Shown here: one piece after another, positions 35,658 through 46,290 of the stretch
Layout: every line of letters begins with the position of its first letter
Position numbering within the stretch: position 1 is the stretch's first letter
Origin: Balaenoptera acutorostrata
Taxonomy: Eukaryota; Chordata; Mammalia; Artiodactyla; Balaenopteridae
Direction of reading: 5' to 3'
DNA: 64,000 nucleotides
Assembly: GCF_949987535.1 (NCBI RefSeq)
Contig: NC_080077.1
Coordinates: 33,941,389-34,005,388 of the forward strand
The notes under the pieces: model-generated
Seen by the model: the letters and a program-made list of their open reading frames with translations, nothing else
The model's database searches: none
What the model was told of the DNA's origin: nothing
Position numbers and translations under genes: made by a program

Positions 35658-36934
35658 CTTCACAGGTGAAAGGATAAAAAAGAAAAAAATAATTTGATAT
35701 AAAGTGTGTTGTTTTTTTGTGATTTGTGTTGTCTTATTTGGTTAAAGATCCTTGAAAATGATTCACCTCATTCATCTTTTCTATTATAGTACAGTGTATT
35801 TCAGAGGCGTTGTTCAATAAATATATACTGAATTTCATTTAATAATTTTAAAGGGTAAAACATTTTTGCCTTTCGATTAAGGATAAAAAGAACCGATGTT
35901 ATCAGATTCCCTGTTAACTGTATTCCCTTATATCTAGATACTATCAAGGTTACAATTCTGTTTCTATATTTATTTTAAGTTCATAACTAATGTTTCTGTG
36001 CTATATAGATTAATATTCCCTTCCTGTTGATGACTCAGATTTGCAATAAAAACAGTAAGCTTAATAAGCTTCCTAAATTCAATATATCATACATTTAATT
36101 AAAATGACATCAGGATATTTCAGTTTTGCAAATATTTTTTAAATAGTTGAACTATAGAAATATATTTACATATAAAAATATTTTTTGAGTTTCATTTACC
36201 ACCTGCCTTATTTCTTTTCAATGGATTTTTCATTTTCCTAGCTATGATATGATATATGAAGAGTGCAAACATCCCTATCCATTGCACTTTCTCAAAGAAT
36301 GCAAAAATAAGATCTGAAGGAAAAAAAAAAAGATTTGAGAAGATCTTCAAAGCCATTCAAGACAAGGAACGCATGCCACTTATTAGCTATAGTTGACTCA
36401 GTTGCTGAGTATACTTTAGTGCAGCATTTCAAATCAAAAAAGTGAAAGAGAAAAATACCATCAAATACTCAGATTCAAATAGAAGACTAATGTTATGAGA
36501 AATTTTTAATTAGTTACATGATGATTAAATCTTTTTAAAAATACATTTAGTTTATTTGATTAAGTTCCCTTTTCAAGGGATCACAATTATCATTGCTCAC
36601 AGCATTCTATCCCGCTGTGAAAAATGTTTAGCACGATGCTTGACATAAATGTTAGCTGTTGTTTTTATTATTGTTGTTGTTGCTAATTTTAAGCCAAAGG
36701 ATTTATTTTATATATACCATTTATTAAGAAGAAAAATATTTTACATTATGTTTAAACTTATGTGCTAAAGAATGTCTTGGGACAGTTACAATCTACTTGC
36801 AAGTAGAAATTCTCTAAGTAGTTCTTCAATGGAAGCACAACACTGAATAGGAAGACTTGAGTAATTAGCTAGTTTTCCATACCAAAACAGAATGTTTATC
36901 ACAATTGATAATACTAATAAACAAAAATGATAAT

Positions 36935-37200
36935 GATGATGATGATGATAGACACTTACATAGCACTTTTAGTGCCAGGCATTACTCTGAATCTTTTATA
37001 GCCATTAACTCAACTAATTCTTACAAAACCCCAGTGAGATAGATATTATTATTTTCCTGACTTAATAGATGAATTTTGCAGAGGGACAGTGAGGCCAGGT
37101 CACTCAGTCAAGGTCATATAACTAGTTGCTGGTGGAGTCACTAAACAAATCCAAGCTTTTTGGTGAGAGTCATGCTCTCAACCATAATGCTACCCTGCCT
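36935..37200 (-). mobile_element. MIR element
   Basis: Reverse MIR order on the plus strand: CTTACATAGCACTTTTAGTG, CCAGTGAGATAGATATTATT, GAGTCATGCTCTCAACCATA. Borders are approximate. Confidence 0.75.
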
Positions 37201-37620
37201 GTCCTGTGCTATTTTTTTTTTTTCTGTTCTGCTTCTCCGGGTTCGAATGCTACTAAGTTTGCATTTCTAAAATGTTATCACTGTTTCATAATTTTAAATA
37301 ATTTTTTTGGTATTTATAATTTCTGGTAGTGGATATATTTGAATGTGTAGTACTTTTTCATCAATTTAGATTCAGTGAAAATGCTAGTGAGAGTTGTGTT
37401 TATAAAGAACAGAGTATATTTTAAAATGCAGCTCTATAAATTTTTTAGTATATACAGATATTGGCTTAGAGATCATACATAGATTCTTAGAGGATGTGTA
37501 ATTATAATATTCAGAATAACTTATAATGGCTGAATTTATGATAAAACCTGTATACATCAGAAGTGGTTGAGAATATCTGAAAGGTATTGGCTTTTAAAAG
37601 AACTTTAAATATTATTCCTG

Positions 37621-37908
37621 GGCTTCCCTGGTGGCGCAGTGGTTGAGAATCTGCCTGCCGATGCAGGGGACACGGGTTCAAGCCCTGGTCTGGGAAGATC
37701 CCACATGCCGTGGAGCAACTGGGCCCGTGAGCCACGATTGCTGAGCCTGCGCGTCTGGAGCCTGTGCTCCGCAACAAGAGAGGCCGCGATAGTGAGAGGC
37801 CCGCGCACCGCGATGAAGAGTGGCCCCCGCTTGCCACAACTAGAGAAAGCCCTCGCACAGAAACGAAGACCCAACACAGCAAAAATAAATTAATTAATTA
37901 ATTTAAAA
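37621..37908 (+). mobile_element. CHR-type SINE, young copy
   Basis: The head is GGCTTCCCTGGTGGCGCAG, box B is GGTTCAAGCCC, and the tail is (TTAA)n followed by A's. The perfect 14-bp target duplication aaatattattcctg lies at 37607-37620 and 37909-37922. Confidence 0.95.
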
Positions 37909-38818
37909 AAATATTATTCCTGTCACTTCTCACATAAATTTGCTACAGTAGTCAATAACAGTATCTTAAAATCTTGGCCATGTATTTATCATGGTGCTGT
38001 GAGTGTAAGAGTATCATCAATGTTGCATCAGTGAGTTTAGTAAACAAGGGTAATATTCAACCTAGTGACTGTTGGAATAGGGGTCAATTCCAACTTAGTG
38101 GCATAAAATCAAGGCAAATGTTCAATCTTTACTTTCATCTGTAGTGTGCTAATTCCTACTTTCTTCATTCAGGATCTGTAGGAAGGCTGTGGCTGGACAT
38201 AGGAGAACACTGCTTGAGGGAGCCCTGGTTAGAAAACCTGGCTTGCAATTTCTCAGGAACTGACAAATATCTAGAGCCAATCTATTTCTCTCTCAGAACA
38301 TCACAGTTTTCAAGGCACCTGGAAGTAGATGAAAACATTTTTTTTTTTTTTGTACCAGAGAAAGATATTAACTTCCCTGATCCTTGTACCAATTTTGCAA
38401 TAGGAAATGGAAAAGTTGAACTGTATTAGCTTGCGAGTAAAGTTTAAACTAAGGTAACATTGGCAGCAGAAAAACTGAACATCTGACTTTTAAGCTGCAG
38501 TAGCCTTTGAGTGACTGGCTGAATAGAGGTCACAGAAAGGGAGGGAGACAGCAGAACTGGGACCTGCTGATGGATTTTTATTGCAAGCACAGTTATTTAT
38601 AGGGCAGTGTTTCAAATTGCAATGTATTTCATCTATTTAAAAAAAAAAATATATATATATATGTTAGGTTAAATATTATTTGCATTACATATCAATACTT
38701 GCTTGTTGTCAAAGTGTATTTCCCTTAACTTCGGGGAACCTTGTAGAACCAACTGTTACAGATGCTTAAACACCAAAAGCAGATAATGAATTCATGGAGC
38801 TTAGTCTCATTTACAGAC

Positions 38819-38999
38819 CTGTGCATCCTCCTTCTTGAAAGTTGAAATAGCCGTGGGCACAGCGATCACATTTCTTTCCTGTTACTCCGGGCTGGCACCA
38901 ACATTGACCACTCTCTTCGCAGTCAAATGATTTAGACCCAAAGGAATTGCAGTTGCAGGGAATACACCCCCTTGCTGATTGGAGGCCAAAGGTTTCAGG
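38819..38999 (-). CDS. LAMA2: LAMA2 exon 21 (LE repeats)
   Basis: This 181-nt exon starts in phase 0 with PETFGLQSARGCIPCNC, continues with a complete LE repeat (CEESGQCWCQPGVTGKKCDR) and ends in GYFNFQEGGCT plus one base. It supplies the eighth cysteine of the repeat begun in exon 20 and nearly all of the next one. The acceptor is a good pyrimidine tract ending tatgccag (ct at 39000-39001). The donor is CAG|GTCTGT (ac at 38817-38818), weak at +3 and +4. The phase is forced by exon 22, which starts with the two bases completing Ala, so this donor is the one that fits. The human equivalent is residues about 953-1013. Confidence 0.96.
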
Positions 39000-40890
39000 C
39001 TGGCATAGAAGAGGAAAGAGAAAAATTACATTTAAATCAATTAATTCACAATGGCACAAGATGCACGGTAAGATCAGGTGGGAAAAGAGGAGCCTGGGGT
39101 TATCCAGGTTCTTCAGTGACGTTCTGACAACTGGGTTGTCATTTAATCTAATGGACCTTTTCTACAATGTCCAAGAGAAAAGTTCAATTACTTTGAAATT
39201 CTATCGAGATTATTGGAAGAATTAGGGCACTATTATTCAGTCTGTTATATTTTCACCAGCGTTTCCCTACACCTCTCAAGATTCTAATGGCAATGTGGAA
39301 ATAAGCGAGGGTGGTATTTCTATTTAATTAAAAATTTTTCTTGTTTCATTCCTAGTAATCTGAATTGATTATTTTCAGATCTTATTAAGTCCTTTTACTT
39401 GGTAAAAATGTTTTCAATATTATTGGCCAGCAGCCTAAAGTTAAAATAAATCTTTTTTTCCCTCTTATATTTGATGTAATTTTTGTTGTATATCCATAAA
39501 TACTTCTAATCATCACTATAGGGCTCACATTATAAATATAACTCTTAGGTTATGCCTATACTGACAAAATAAGTGGTTTGACTGATATCTAGTTTGTTGG
39601 GTTTCATTCTAACAATCAAAACTGATTTGTGAGATCACATATCAAAGCACCAGATTAGGTAGAAAAAGGGAAACTTTCATCCTCTGATGAGTGATTCATA
39701 TGCATATCTCTTATCTATTTATAATAAATAACCTTCCATGGTCAAGCATTACTAGCTTTGGCTGACTTTCTGGAAATACATGTTATCAGACCTAGAGTGA
39801 CTATGTTAGAAAATGCTGATGGATTAAAAATCACTCCTACCAGAAAAATGAAAAGCACATATCCTACTTAAAGTATGTCAGGGCTGTCTTTTAAACAGAA
39901 GTTTGTCACACTATTATGATATTTTTATCTGGAAAATTAGTCTCAGTAATTACTTCTTTGTAAAACTAATTCCTACTTTGGAAAATTAGACTTAAAAATT
40001 ACTTCTTGGAAAAAATAAATCTTGCTATTTAATGTGAGCCACCCAAAGAGAAATGAAGAAGCCTCATTATGTATTTTTGCCATTACTGTTAACAATATTA
40101 AAAATAAGTCCTAGAAAACAAAATCACACTGAAAATTAGTCGCTTAAAATGACTGTTGCTAAGAATAGTTTTGTTTTTTAAATCTAAAATAGGTTATGTT
40201 TGATAATCATTTTAATCTTTATATTTCCTGCTGACTTTATTTTTATTTCTAGTTCTATTTCAGCTTTCACTATATAATTAAAGAAGGAAGTGTCCATCAC
40301 TTCTAACAAATGACCTAACACTTGATTTTGAAGTTAAATTCAGTTATAAGAAAAAATGAAAACATATAGTATTTTTATTCATAAAAAGCAATTCAATGTA
40401 TCCTTCCAATAAGTAATCAGAAATTAAGAAAATGGTTAAAGTACAAGCATGCCCATTACAATATTATTTATCATAGTGAGTAACTGTAGAGGCACTTAAA
40501 TGTTCAATGTTAGAGAAAAAGTTGAATAAATTAAATTGTGATACATTCATGTCATGAAATATATGCAATCATTAAAATCCTGTTTTGAAGCAGTTTTAAT
40601 GATATGAATATACGTAGAATATAGCGTTAAGTAAAATTTTAAAAAGCAGAATACAAAATTATATACACTATAATTCTAATTACATATCCGTAAAGACACA
40701 CATACCACTCAGACACACACTAATAGAAACATATATACATAGAAATAAGACTAGAACATTATATATTAAATTTTTTTTAAAGTTGTACTTCGCATTTGTC
40801 CTTATTTCCTAAATTTTCTTGACTTAGAATGTGAATTGTAGAGATAGTACTTTACATTCATCTTTATTTCCTAAGTTGCTTTACTTAGCG

Positions 40891-40919
<29 letters not shown>
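40891..40919 (+). repeat. (TATC)n microsatellite
   Basis: Seven perfect tetranucleotide units lie in intron 20. Confidence 0.97.
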
Positions 40920-40921
<2 letters not shown>

Positions 40922-41289
40922 AATGGATAAATCAATAAAATATTAAATAAACTTTCAAATCATTAGTTATTTTAAAAATTCCAAAGTTGACTGTATGAAG
41001 AAATATATGAGAAGTAATGTCCCTATCATACTTTTCTAATATTTAACTAACGTAATTTTAAAGCTTAGGTTATACCAAAACAAATACTACCAAATTTCAG
41101 TAATAAAATTTTAATAAATTGGTGATCAAAAATTTATTTCACAGACCAGGGAAAACCCTGTAGTAAACAAATTTAAGGAACAAATATTCTTAGTCAGTAA
41201 TTGAGATTAATGAGGTAAAACATATGGAAGAAAGTGCCTGCCTAGTCTCAGCAGGAAGTTTGATGAGCTCCCATAAATTATTCTCATTT

Positions 41290-41560
41290 GGGGTAATAAT
41301 AAAAACTATCACTTACGTATTGTGCTTGCTATGTGCCAAGCACTGCTCTAAAGCCCTTTAAAAATATGAATTAATTCAAAATCTCAAGGCAATCCTGGAA
41401 GATAGTTATTAGCATCAACTTTTTACAGAGTGGTGAAACTGAGGCATAGAAAGGTCAAGTAATTTGGTTACCAGCTAACCAATTATGGAGTCAGCCAAAT
41501 CAACCAGACTGGCTTCAGAGTCTGTGCTCTTAACTCTCACACATACTGCCTCAAAGGACA
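41290..41560 (-). mobile_element. MIR element
   Basis: Reverse MIR order is clear: GCTATGTGCCAAGCACTGCT, GTGGTGAAACTGAGGCATAG, GTCTGTGCTCTTAACTCTCA. One of the best-preserved MIRs in the window. Confidence 0.85.
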
Positions 41561-41809
41561 AATGGTCTCAGGACAAAACACCACTCCATCATATATCAGT
41601 GCTGTAGGATATGTAGGAAAAGGGCATGTATCAGGGTTAAAATTCTGCTAAATTTATATTTTGGAGACATACTGATCAGTTATTGTCCTTTTCTTTCACT
41701 TTAAGTGTATGTATTTATTTCTGAAAAACATAAACTCTTTTAAAGATTTCTCCATTTAATAACAACAGTAATAATAACAGTAATAATACCTAACATTTAC
41801 TGAGAACTC

Positions 41810-42280
41810 TTCAGATGTGTGTCTTATGCACTCTTCTCATGACACCTGGAAACAGCCATGGAGGTGCCTGGATAGATCTCCCTGCAAGACAGCCTGCAGT
41901 GGGAGTGTTGCTGATTGACAAGCCCCAGTTTCCACTCTTTTGGATCTAGTGGAGAAGCTCATAGCAAGTCATGCTTCTCCAAGTCAATGACTGGTACACT
42001 GAAGTACTAGAATCTTCCTGCCCAATCCAAGATTCCTCCAATGGGCAAATTTTGCTGGGGCACTCCCTACTGGCCAGGTTAAGAATTTGAGATTTGGGCA
42101 GAATGCACCCAATGAGACTTTCCTACTCAATATTTCCTTCCCTCTCTCCTTTCACATGGTCAAACCTGCATTTCAGTAGAAGGCTCCCTGCACACTGCTC
42201 TCTCCTCCATCATCCTTCACTGGAGTTTCCCCCAGTAAATCTCTTGGCATTTGCTCCTTGGAGGATCTGAGCCAACACAA
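41810..42280 (+). repeat. Unassigned LTR-like stretch
   Basis: This non-coding block is GC-richer and ends CCTTGGAGGATCTGAGCCAA. Its composition resembles an old solo LTR, but I cannot name a family and see no target duplication. Confidence 0.25.
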
Positions 42281-42454
42281 ACCCTATGAAGTAGGTCCTA
42301 CTATAGATGAAAAAGCTGAATTACAGAAAGATTTAAGAAACTCTTTTACAGTTTACAGGCAGTGTTGGAGTTGGGATTTGATCTGAGGCAGTCTGATATC
42401 AAAAGTAGTTTTTTCAAAATGTCAATAAAGAGCCAAGAAATAAAACCATAAATT

Positions 42455-42690
42455 TGTTCTTCTTCCTCCCCGCCTTCCTCCTTCTCCTCCCCCCTCTTCC
42501 TTCTTCTTCCTCCTCTTCTTTTCCTCCTCCTTCTCCATCTCCTTTTTCTATCCCTTACCCTTAGTTCTCCTAAGCTCTGATTCTACACTGGCAAGCCCTG
42601 TCTCCTGGTACTCTGCAACTTGGCCTTGGACCTATTCTTCCCTCCTTCCTCCTCTCTTCCTTTCTCCCCTCTCCCTTCCTAACTTCCTTC
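42455..42690 (+). repeat. Pyrimidine-rich tract (polypurine on the LAMA2 sense strand)
   Basis: About 230 nt consist largely of CCT/TTC units (for example TTCCTCCTTCTCCTCCCCCC at its core), with a short mixed interruption near 42555-42625. Confidence 0.85.
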
Positions 42691-43189
42691 CTCCCAACAT
42701 TTGTTTTGTTTTGCCCTGTGAGAAGGGGGATCAAACTTTTGTAGTAGAAGCCATGCTAACTTACTTTGTGTATGTTGTACATTTATAGCGTGTGAAAGTG
42801 CGTTTCTTGTGTTTGTTGTATACATGAACAAAATTGTAATGTGGAAATGTAACAAAATCATTAATTATGATGAAAGGTCAGCCAAATGTCAGATCCATGG
42901 GCTAGATTTTCCTGGCTAGATCTCACTTTCTTTGCTAGATTTCCCTTCATTTATTCATTCGTGTCTTCCCCTCATTTGCTCCAAATGATGCCTGAGGTTC
43001 CTTCCCCTTCTAAGATTATAGGTTCCTACTGATAAATTTTTCTTTGTTTTCTACATATCCAGGATCAATTGAAACTTTTATGAACATATGAACTTGAATA
43101 GGCTTTAAAAAAGATATCGATAGCTATTTTTAAAAGGCAAGACTTCAATCAGGAATTGCCTAGTTTTCGCATTTGCAATTTGCACACTT

Positions 43190-43405
43190 AGCAACCGTTA
43201 TTTGGTAAAATGGCACCAGAGCAGGTCAGCAGCAGCACATGGAACATAACATGCTGAGGCACGAGCCGTGCAGCGCCTCTGGGATTACCGGAGCTGCGGG
43301 TCGATAGGCTCCCCGAGGACATCCGCTGGAGCTGCTGACTCCCCACCTCTGGGGAGACCCCAGCACTGGCTGCGCTCTCTGTGGCTGCTCCTTCTGTCGG
43401 TGCAC
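43190..43405 (-). other. GC-rich tail continuing the LE-like reading frame
   Basis: Immediately downstream of the LE-like exon, about 215 nt are clearly GC-rich compared with the AT-rich intron around them. The frame of the exon stays open through the putative donor for roughly another 60 codons, to a stop near 43226. A second minus-strand frame (43188-43424) is also open. The sequence contains CAG/CTG-rich stretches and several CpGs. I see no further LE motif in it and do not recognise a protein. It may be part of the same inserted or relic segment, or a former exon or UTR of the source gene. Confidence 0.4.
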
Positions 43406-43552
43406 CTGCCTGCTGAGGTTGCACTGTTTCCCTACGAAGCCTGATTTACAGACATATCTTCCTGTGATATCACACTGTGCTGTCACAGAGCCAATGGGAT
43501 TGCAGCCACAGGACACACAGAATCGCTTCTCTGGGTCCCACCACATAGTGGG
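43406..43552 (-). pseudogene. Orphan/decayed LE-like exon in LAMA2 intron 20
   Basis: On the LAMA2 strand, 49 in-frame codons read PTMWWDPEKRFCVSCGCNPI, then GSVTAQCDITGRYVCKSGFV, then GKQCNLSRQ. This is one laminin EGF-like repeat spanning exactly from after a CxxCK boundary to a CNxCRQ-type boundary, as genuine LE exons do. An acceptor-like tract (T-rich, ending cttttaaag; plus ct at 43553-43554) precedes it. A weak donor CAG|GTGCAC follows (ac at 43404-43405). Phase is 0/0, matching the exon 20/21 junction, so inclusion would not shift the frame. LE cysteine 4 is Tyr (TAT) and cysteine 7 is Ser (AGC), which would break two disulphides. It is absent from LAMA2 proteins as I remember them. 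It could be a relic LAMA2 exon, a transposed exon of another LE-containing gene, or part of a retrocopy. I do not recognise the source. The frame stays open well past the donor into GC-rich sequence. Confidence 0.6.
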
Positions 43553-44308
43553 CTTTAAAAGCCAACAGAAAAATAAAACAAAAACAACAGAAAAAGAGCA
43601 TATCATGTTATTCAAGAGATAGAAGCAAATGATATTTCCAAACTTCCTACAGAACGGCCAGTTTGACACCTGAGAAATGCTTGGTTCTGCTTAACAGTGT
43701 TTATCACCAAAAACTTGCATATATATGTGAAAGAGATAGTGCAAATCCATGTCCTCTTATGGAGGAATCTCAGGTGCTCACCATACTGAAGGCAGGGCAA
43801 TACGTGCAGGAACAGAGAGCAACATATTTTGATTTTTGTTTCATTTTAGCAAAATGGTATCTAAAAAGTATTTTGATTTACTTCTCTACTGAAAACTTTT
43901 GTTGAGTAGAATGCTCGCTGGAACTTTTAATTGATGGAACTAGTACAAAGTGTTTGATAAAAGCAAAGGGTGTGACACTTTTTTTTTTCTGCCAAAAACA
44001 TAAAAGCAAAAGAAAGAATACATGACTCACCATAGACTGGGATTAAATTTGTATGTTGTTTCAGAAGCATCAGAATTACAGTAAATATTACACAAATTCA
44101 CTACCAAGGAAATATAGGTTGAGGGTCAAATGCTAGTGCATGGTAAATTTTGTTCTATTTTGAAAAAAACATTTCAATGATCACAGTAATTTTATATGTA
44201 CAATGAGATATTCCTGAACTTGTCTTTCAGTATGCTCAGGAGTATGTCAGTGAAAGCCAACGAGAAGTTTGAAGGAAGAAGTAATCATTGTCAGTTCCTA
44301 CTTCTTAC

Positions 44309-44415
44309 CTTACATTCATCACACTGCCGCCCCTGCACGTTAGGTTTGCATTCACACTGCCCCGTCTGAGCATGGCAAACCTCAGAGAAGGAGCCGTTGG
44401 CATTACAGTGGCAAG
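44309..44415 (-). CDS. LAMA2: LAMA2 exon 20 (LE repeat)
   Basis: This 107-nt exon begins with two bases finishing the Pro codon. It then reads CHCNANGSFSEVCHAQTGQ and CECKPNVQGRQCDECK, 35 whole codons ending in phase 0. It carries LE cysteines 1-7 of one repeat; the eighth is in exon 21. The acceptor is a strong pyrimidine tract ending ctttgcag (ct at 44416-44417). The donor is AAG|GTAAGA (ac at 44307-44308). The phase 0 exit matters because the extra LE-like exon at 43406-43552, 756 nt downstream, is also phase 0/0. The human equivalent is residues about 917-952, where the repeat reads slightly differently (CRCNAGGSFSEVC in human, from memory). Confidence 0.97.
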
Positions 44416-45059
44416 CTGCAAAGAGAAGAGAGATCTGTGATTGGGAAAAATGTTCTAATAGTCTTAATAGGTTTGTTAAATAGTAATATCCCCCAGGTGG
44501 TAACACTGGCCACGAAGCTTTAGAATAGAATGTTTTCTGATTGCTAGGGGTTCTGTTAAGCATTATATTATTTGATGTTTACACCCACTCTATAAGCTGT
44601 AGAGATATTTATGTAAAGCAACAGCACAGTTCCTGGCACATTCATATGCTGTGAAAATACTAATGTCACCATCACTATTCAAATTCTGAGAATGAAGACA
44701 CTGAATTTCCACGTAGCCATAACTCAAACAAGGCCACATGATTAGTAGGTGATATAGTTGACTTCAGGTAAAATGTTCTTTCCATCAGTCCTCCAGCTGT
44801 TTTGCTTCTTGATAGATACACTGGGGTAGCACCTAAAATATAATCTCAATATAAGTAATGCATACTGACTCTAGAGCTGAAATAATTTTAAGAAATTATC
44901 AAAATTAATAGCACCCATGGCATAATATTAATTCTACAATTAATGAAGCAAAATTAATTAATTTTTTCCAATTTAATGATTTTTAAAATATGCCAGTTTT
45001 TGTGTTAAGCTCAAAAAATGAGCTTGAGGGGAAATATATACATACCTTTAAGATTAGAA

Positions 45060-46290
45060 AAGTATGTAAGACCGTAGAACCAAGTAGACATTTTTCTAAA
45101 GAGGATATCAAAGTGGCCAACAGGCACATGAAAAGATGCTCAACATCACTAATCATCAGGGAAATGCAAATCAAAACCACAATGAGGGCTTCCCTGGTGG
45201 CGCAGTGGTTGAGAGTCTGCCTGCTAGTGCAGGGGACGTGGGTTCGAGCCCTGGTCTGGGAGGATCCCACATGCCGCGGAGCGGCTGGGCCCGTGAGCCA
45301 CAATTGCTGAGCCTGCGCGTCTGGAGCCTGTGCTCCGCAACGGGAGAGGCCGTGACGGTGAGAGGCCCGCGCACCGTGATGAGGAGTGGCTCCCGCTTGC
45401 CACAACTAGAGAAAGCCCTAGCACAGAAACGAAGACCCAACATAGCAATCAATCAATCAATTAATCAATAAAAAAATAAAAATCTAAAAAAAAAAAAAAA
45501 AAAAAAAACCACAATGAGCTATCGCCTCACACCTGTTAAAATGGCTGCCATCAAGAAGACAAGAGACAACAAGTGGTGGTGGGAATGTGATGAAAAGGGA
45601 ACCCTTATACACTGCTGGTGGGAGTGTAAACTGGTCCAACCACTATGGAAAACAATATGGAATTTCCTCAAAATGTTAAAAACAGATCCACCATACAATC
45701 CAGCAATCCCATTTCTGGATATATACCCAAAGTAAATGAAAACAGTATTTTGAAGAGATATATGCACTCCCATGCTTACTGCAGCATTATTCACAATAGC
45801 CAAGATATGGAGACATCCTCACTGCCCATCAGTGGGTGAATGGATAAAAAGATGTGATGTATATACACAGTGAAATATTACTCAGCCATGAGGAAGGAGG
45901 GTATCCTGCCATTTGTATGGACCTTGAGCACATTATGCTAAGTGAGATAAGTCAGATATAGTCAAAGTCAGATATAGTCAGATAAGTCAAACTCATAAAA
46001 AAAAAACAGTAAAATGATCGTTACCATAGGATGGAGAATGGGGGGATAAAATTAATGCTGTTTAAGGGTAAAAAATTGCAACAAGTAGTTAATAAGCTAT
46101 AGTGATCTAATGCACAGTATAATGAATATAGACAACAATATTGTACTACAAATTATGTAACAGGATAAATATCGCTACAATGGCAACCATGTTACAATAT
46201 ATAAATTTATTAAAGTAACACATTGTACACCTTAAATTTACACAATGTTATATGTCAAACATATTCAATAAAATGTATATAAGATAAAAA
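45060..46290 (+). mobile_element. Older L1 3' region, interrupted by a SINE
   Basis: ORF2-end words before and after the SINE join into one L1: GATGCTCAACATCACTAATC on the left, then CTATCGCCTCACACCTGTTA and ACCCTTATACACTGCTGGTG on the right. The L1 continues to CAATAAAATGTATATAAGAT. All frames are broken. The left border is approximate. Confidence 0.85.
45187..45504 (+). mobile_element. CHR-type SINE nested in L1
   Basis: The perfect 14-bp target duplication aaaaccacaatgag lies at 45173-45186 and 45505-45518. Removing the SINE and one copy restores the L1 sequence. The tail is (AATC)n followed by a long poly-A. Confidence 0.96.

Larger units (their letters stand above)
35658..38818 (-). other. 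LAMA2: LAMA2 intron 21
   Basis: This 3,161-nt intron contains a MIR (36935-37200) and a young CHR SINE (37621-37908), plus a short (TA)n near 38650. The rest is AT-rich and unassigned. Confidence 0.8.
39000..44308 (-). other. LAMA2: LAMA2 intron 20
   Basis: This 5,309-nt intron contains the orphan LE-like exon (43406-43552) and its GC-rich tail, a (TATC)n tract (40891-40919), a MIR (41290-41560), an unassigned LTR-like stretch (about 41810-42280) and a 230-nt pyrimidine-rich tract (42455-42690). Confidence 0.8.

Noticed and set aside
43226..43669. The 147-codon frame at 43226-43669 as an ordinary LAMA2 exon
   Set aside because: Exons 20 and 21 join directly in phase and match human LAMA2. 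Two conserved cysteines are lost and the donor is weak. It is listed as an orphan exon instead.
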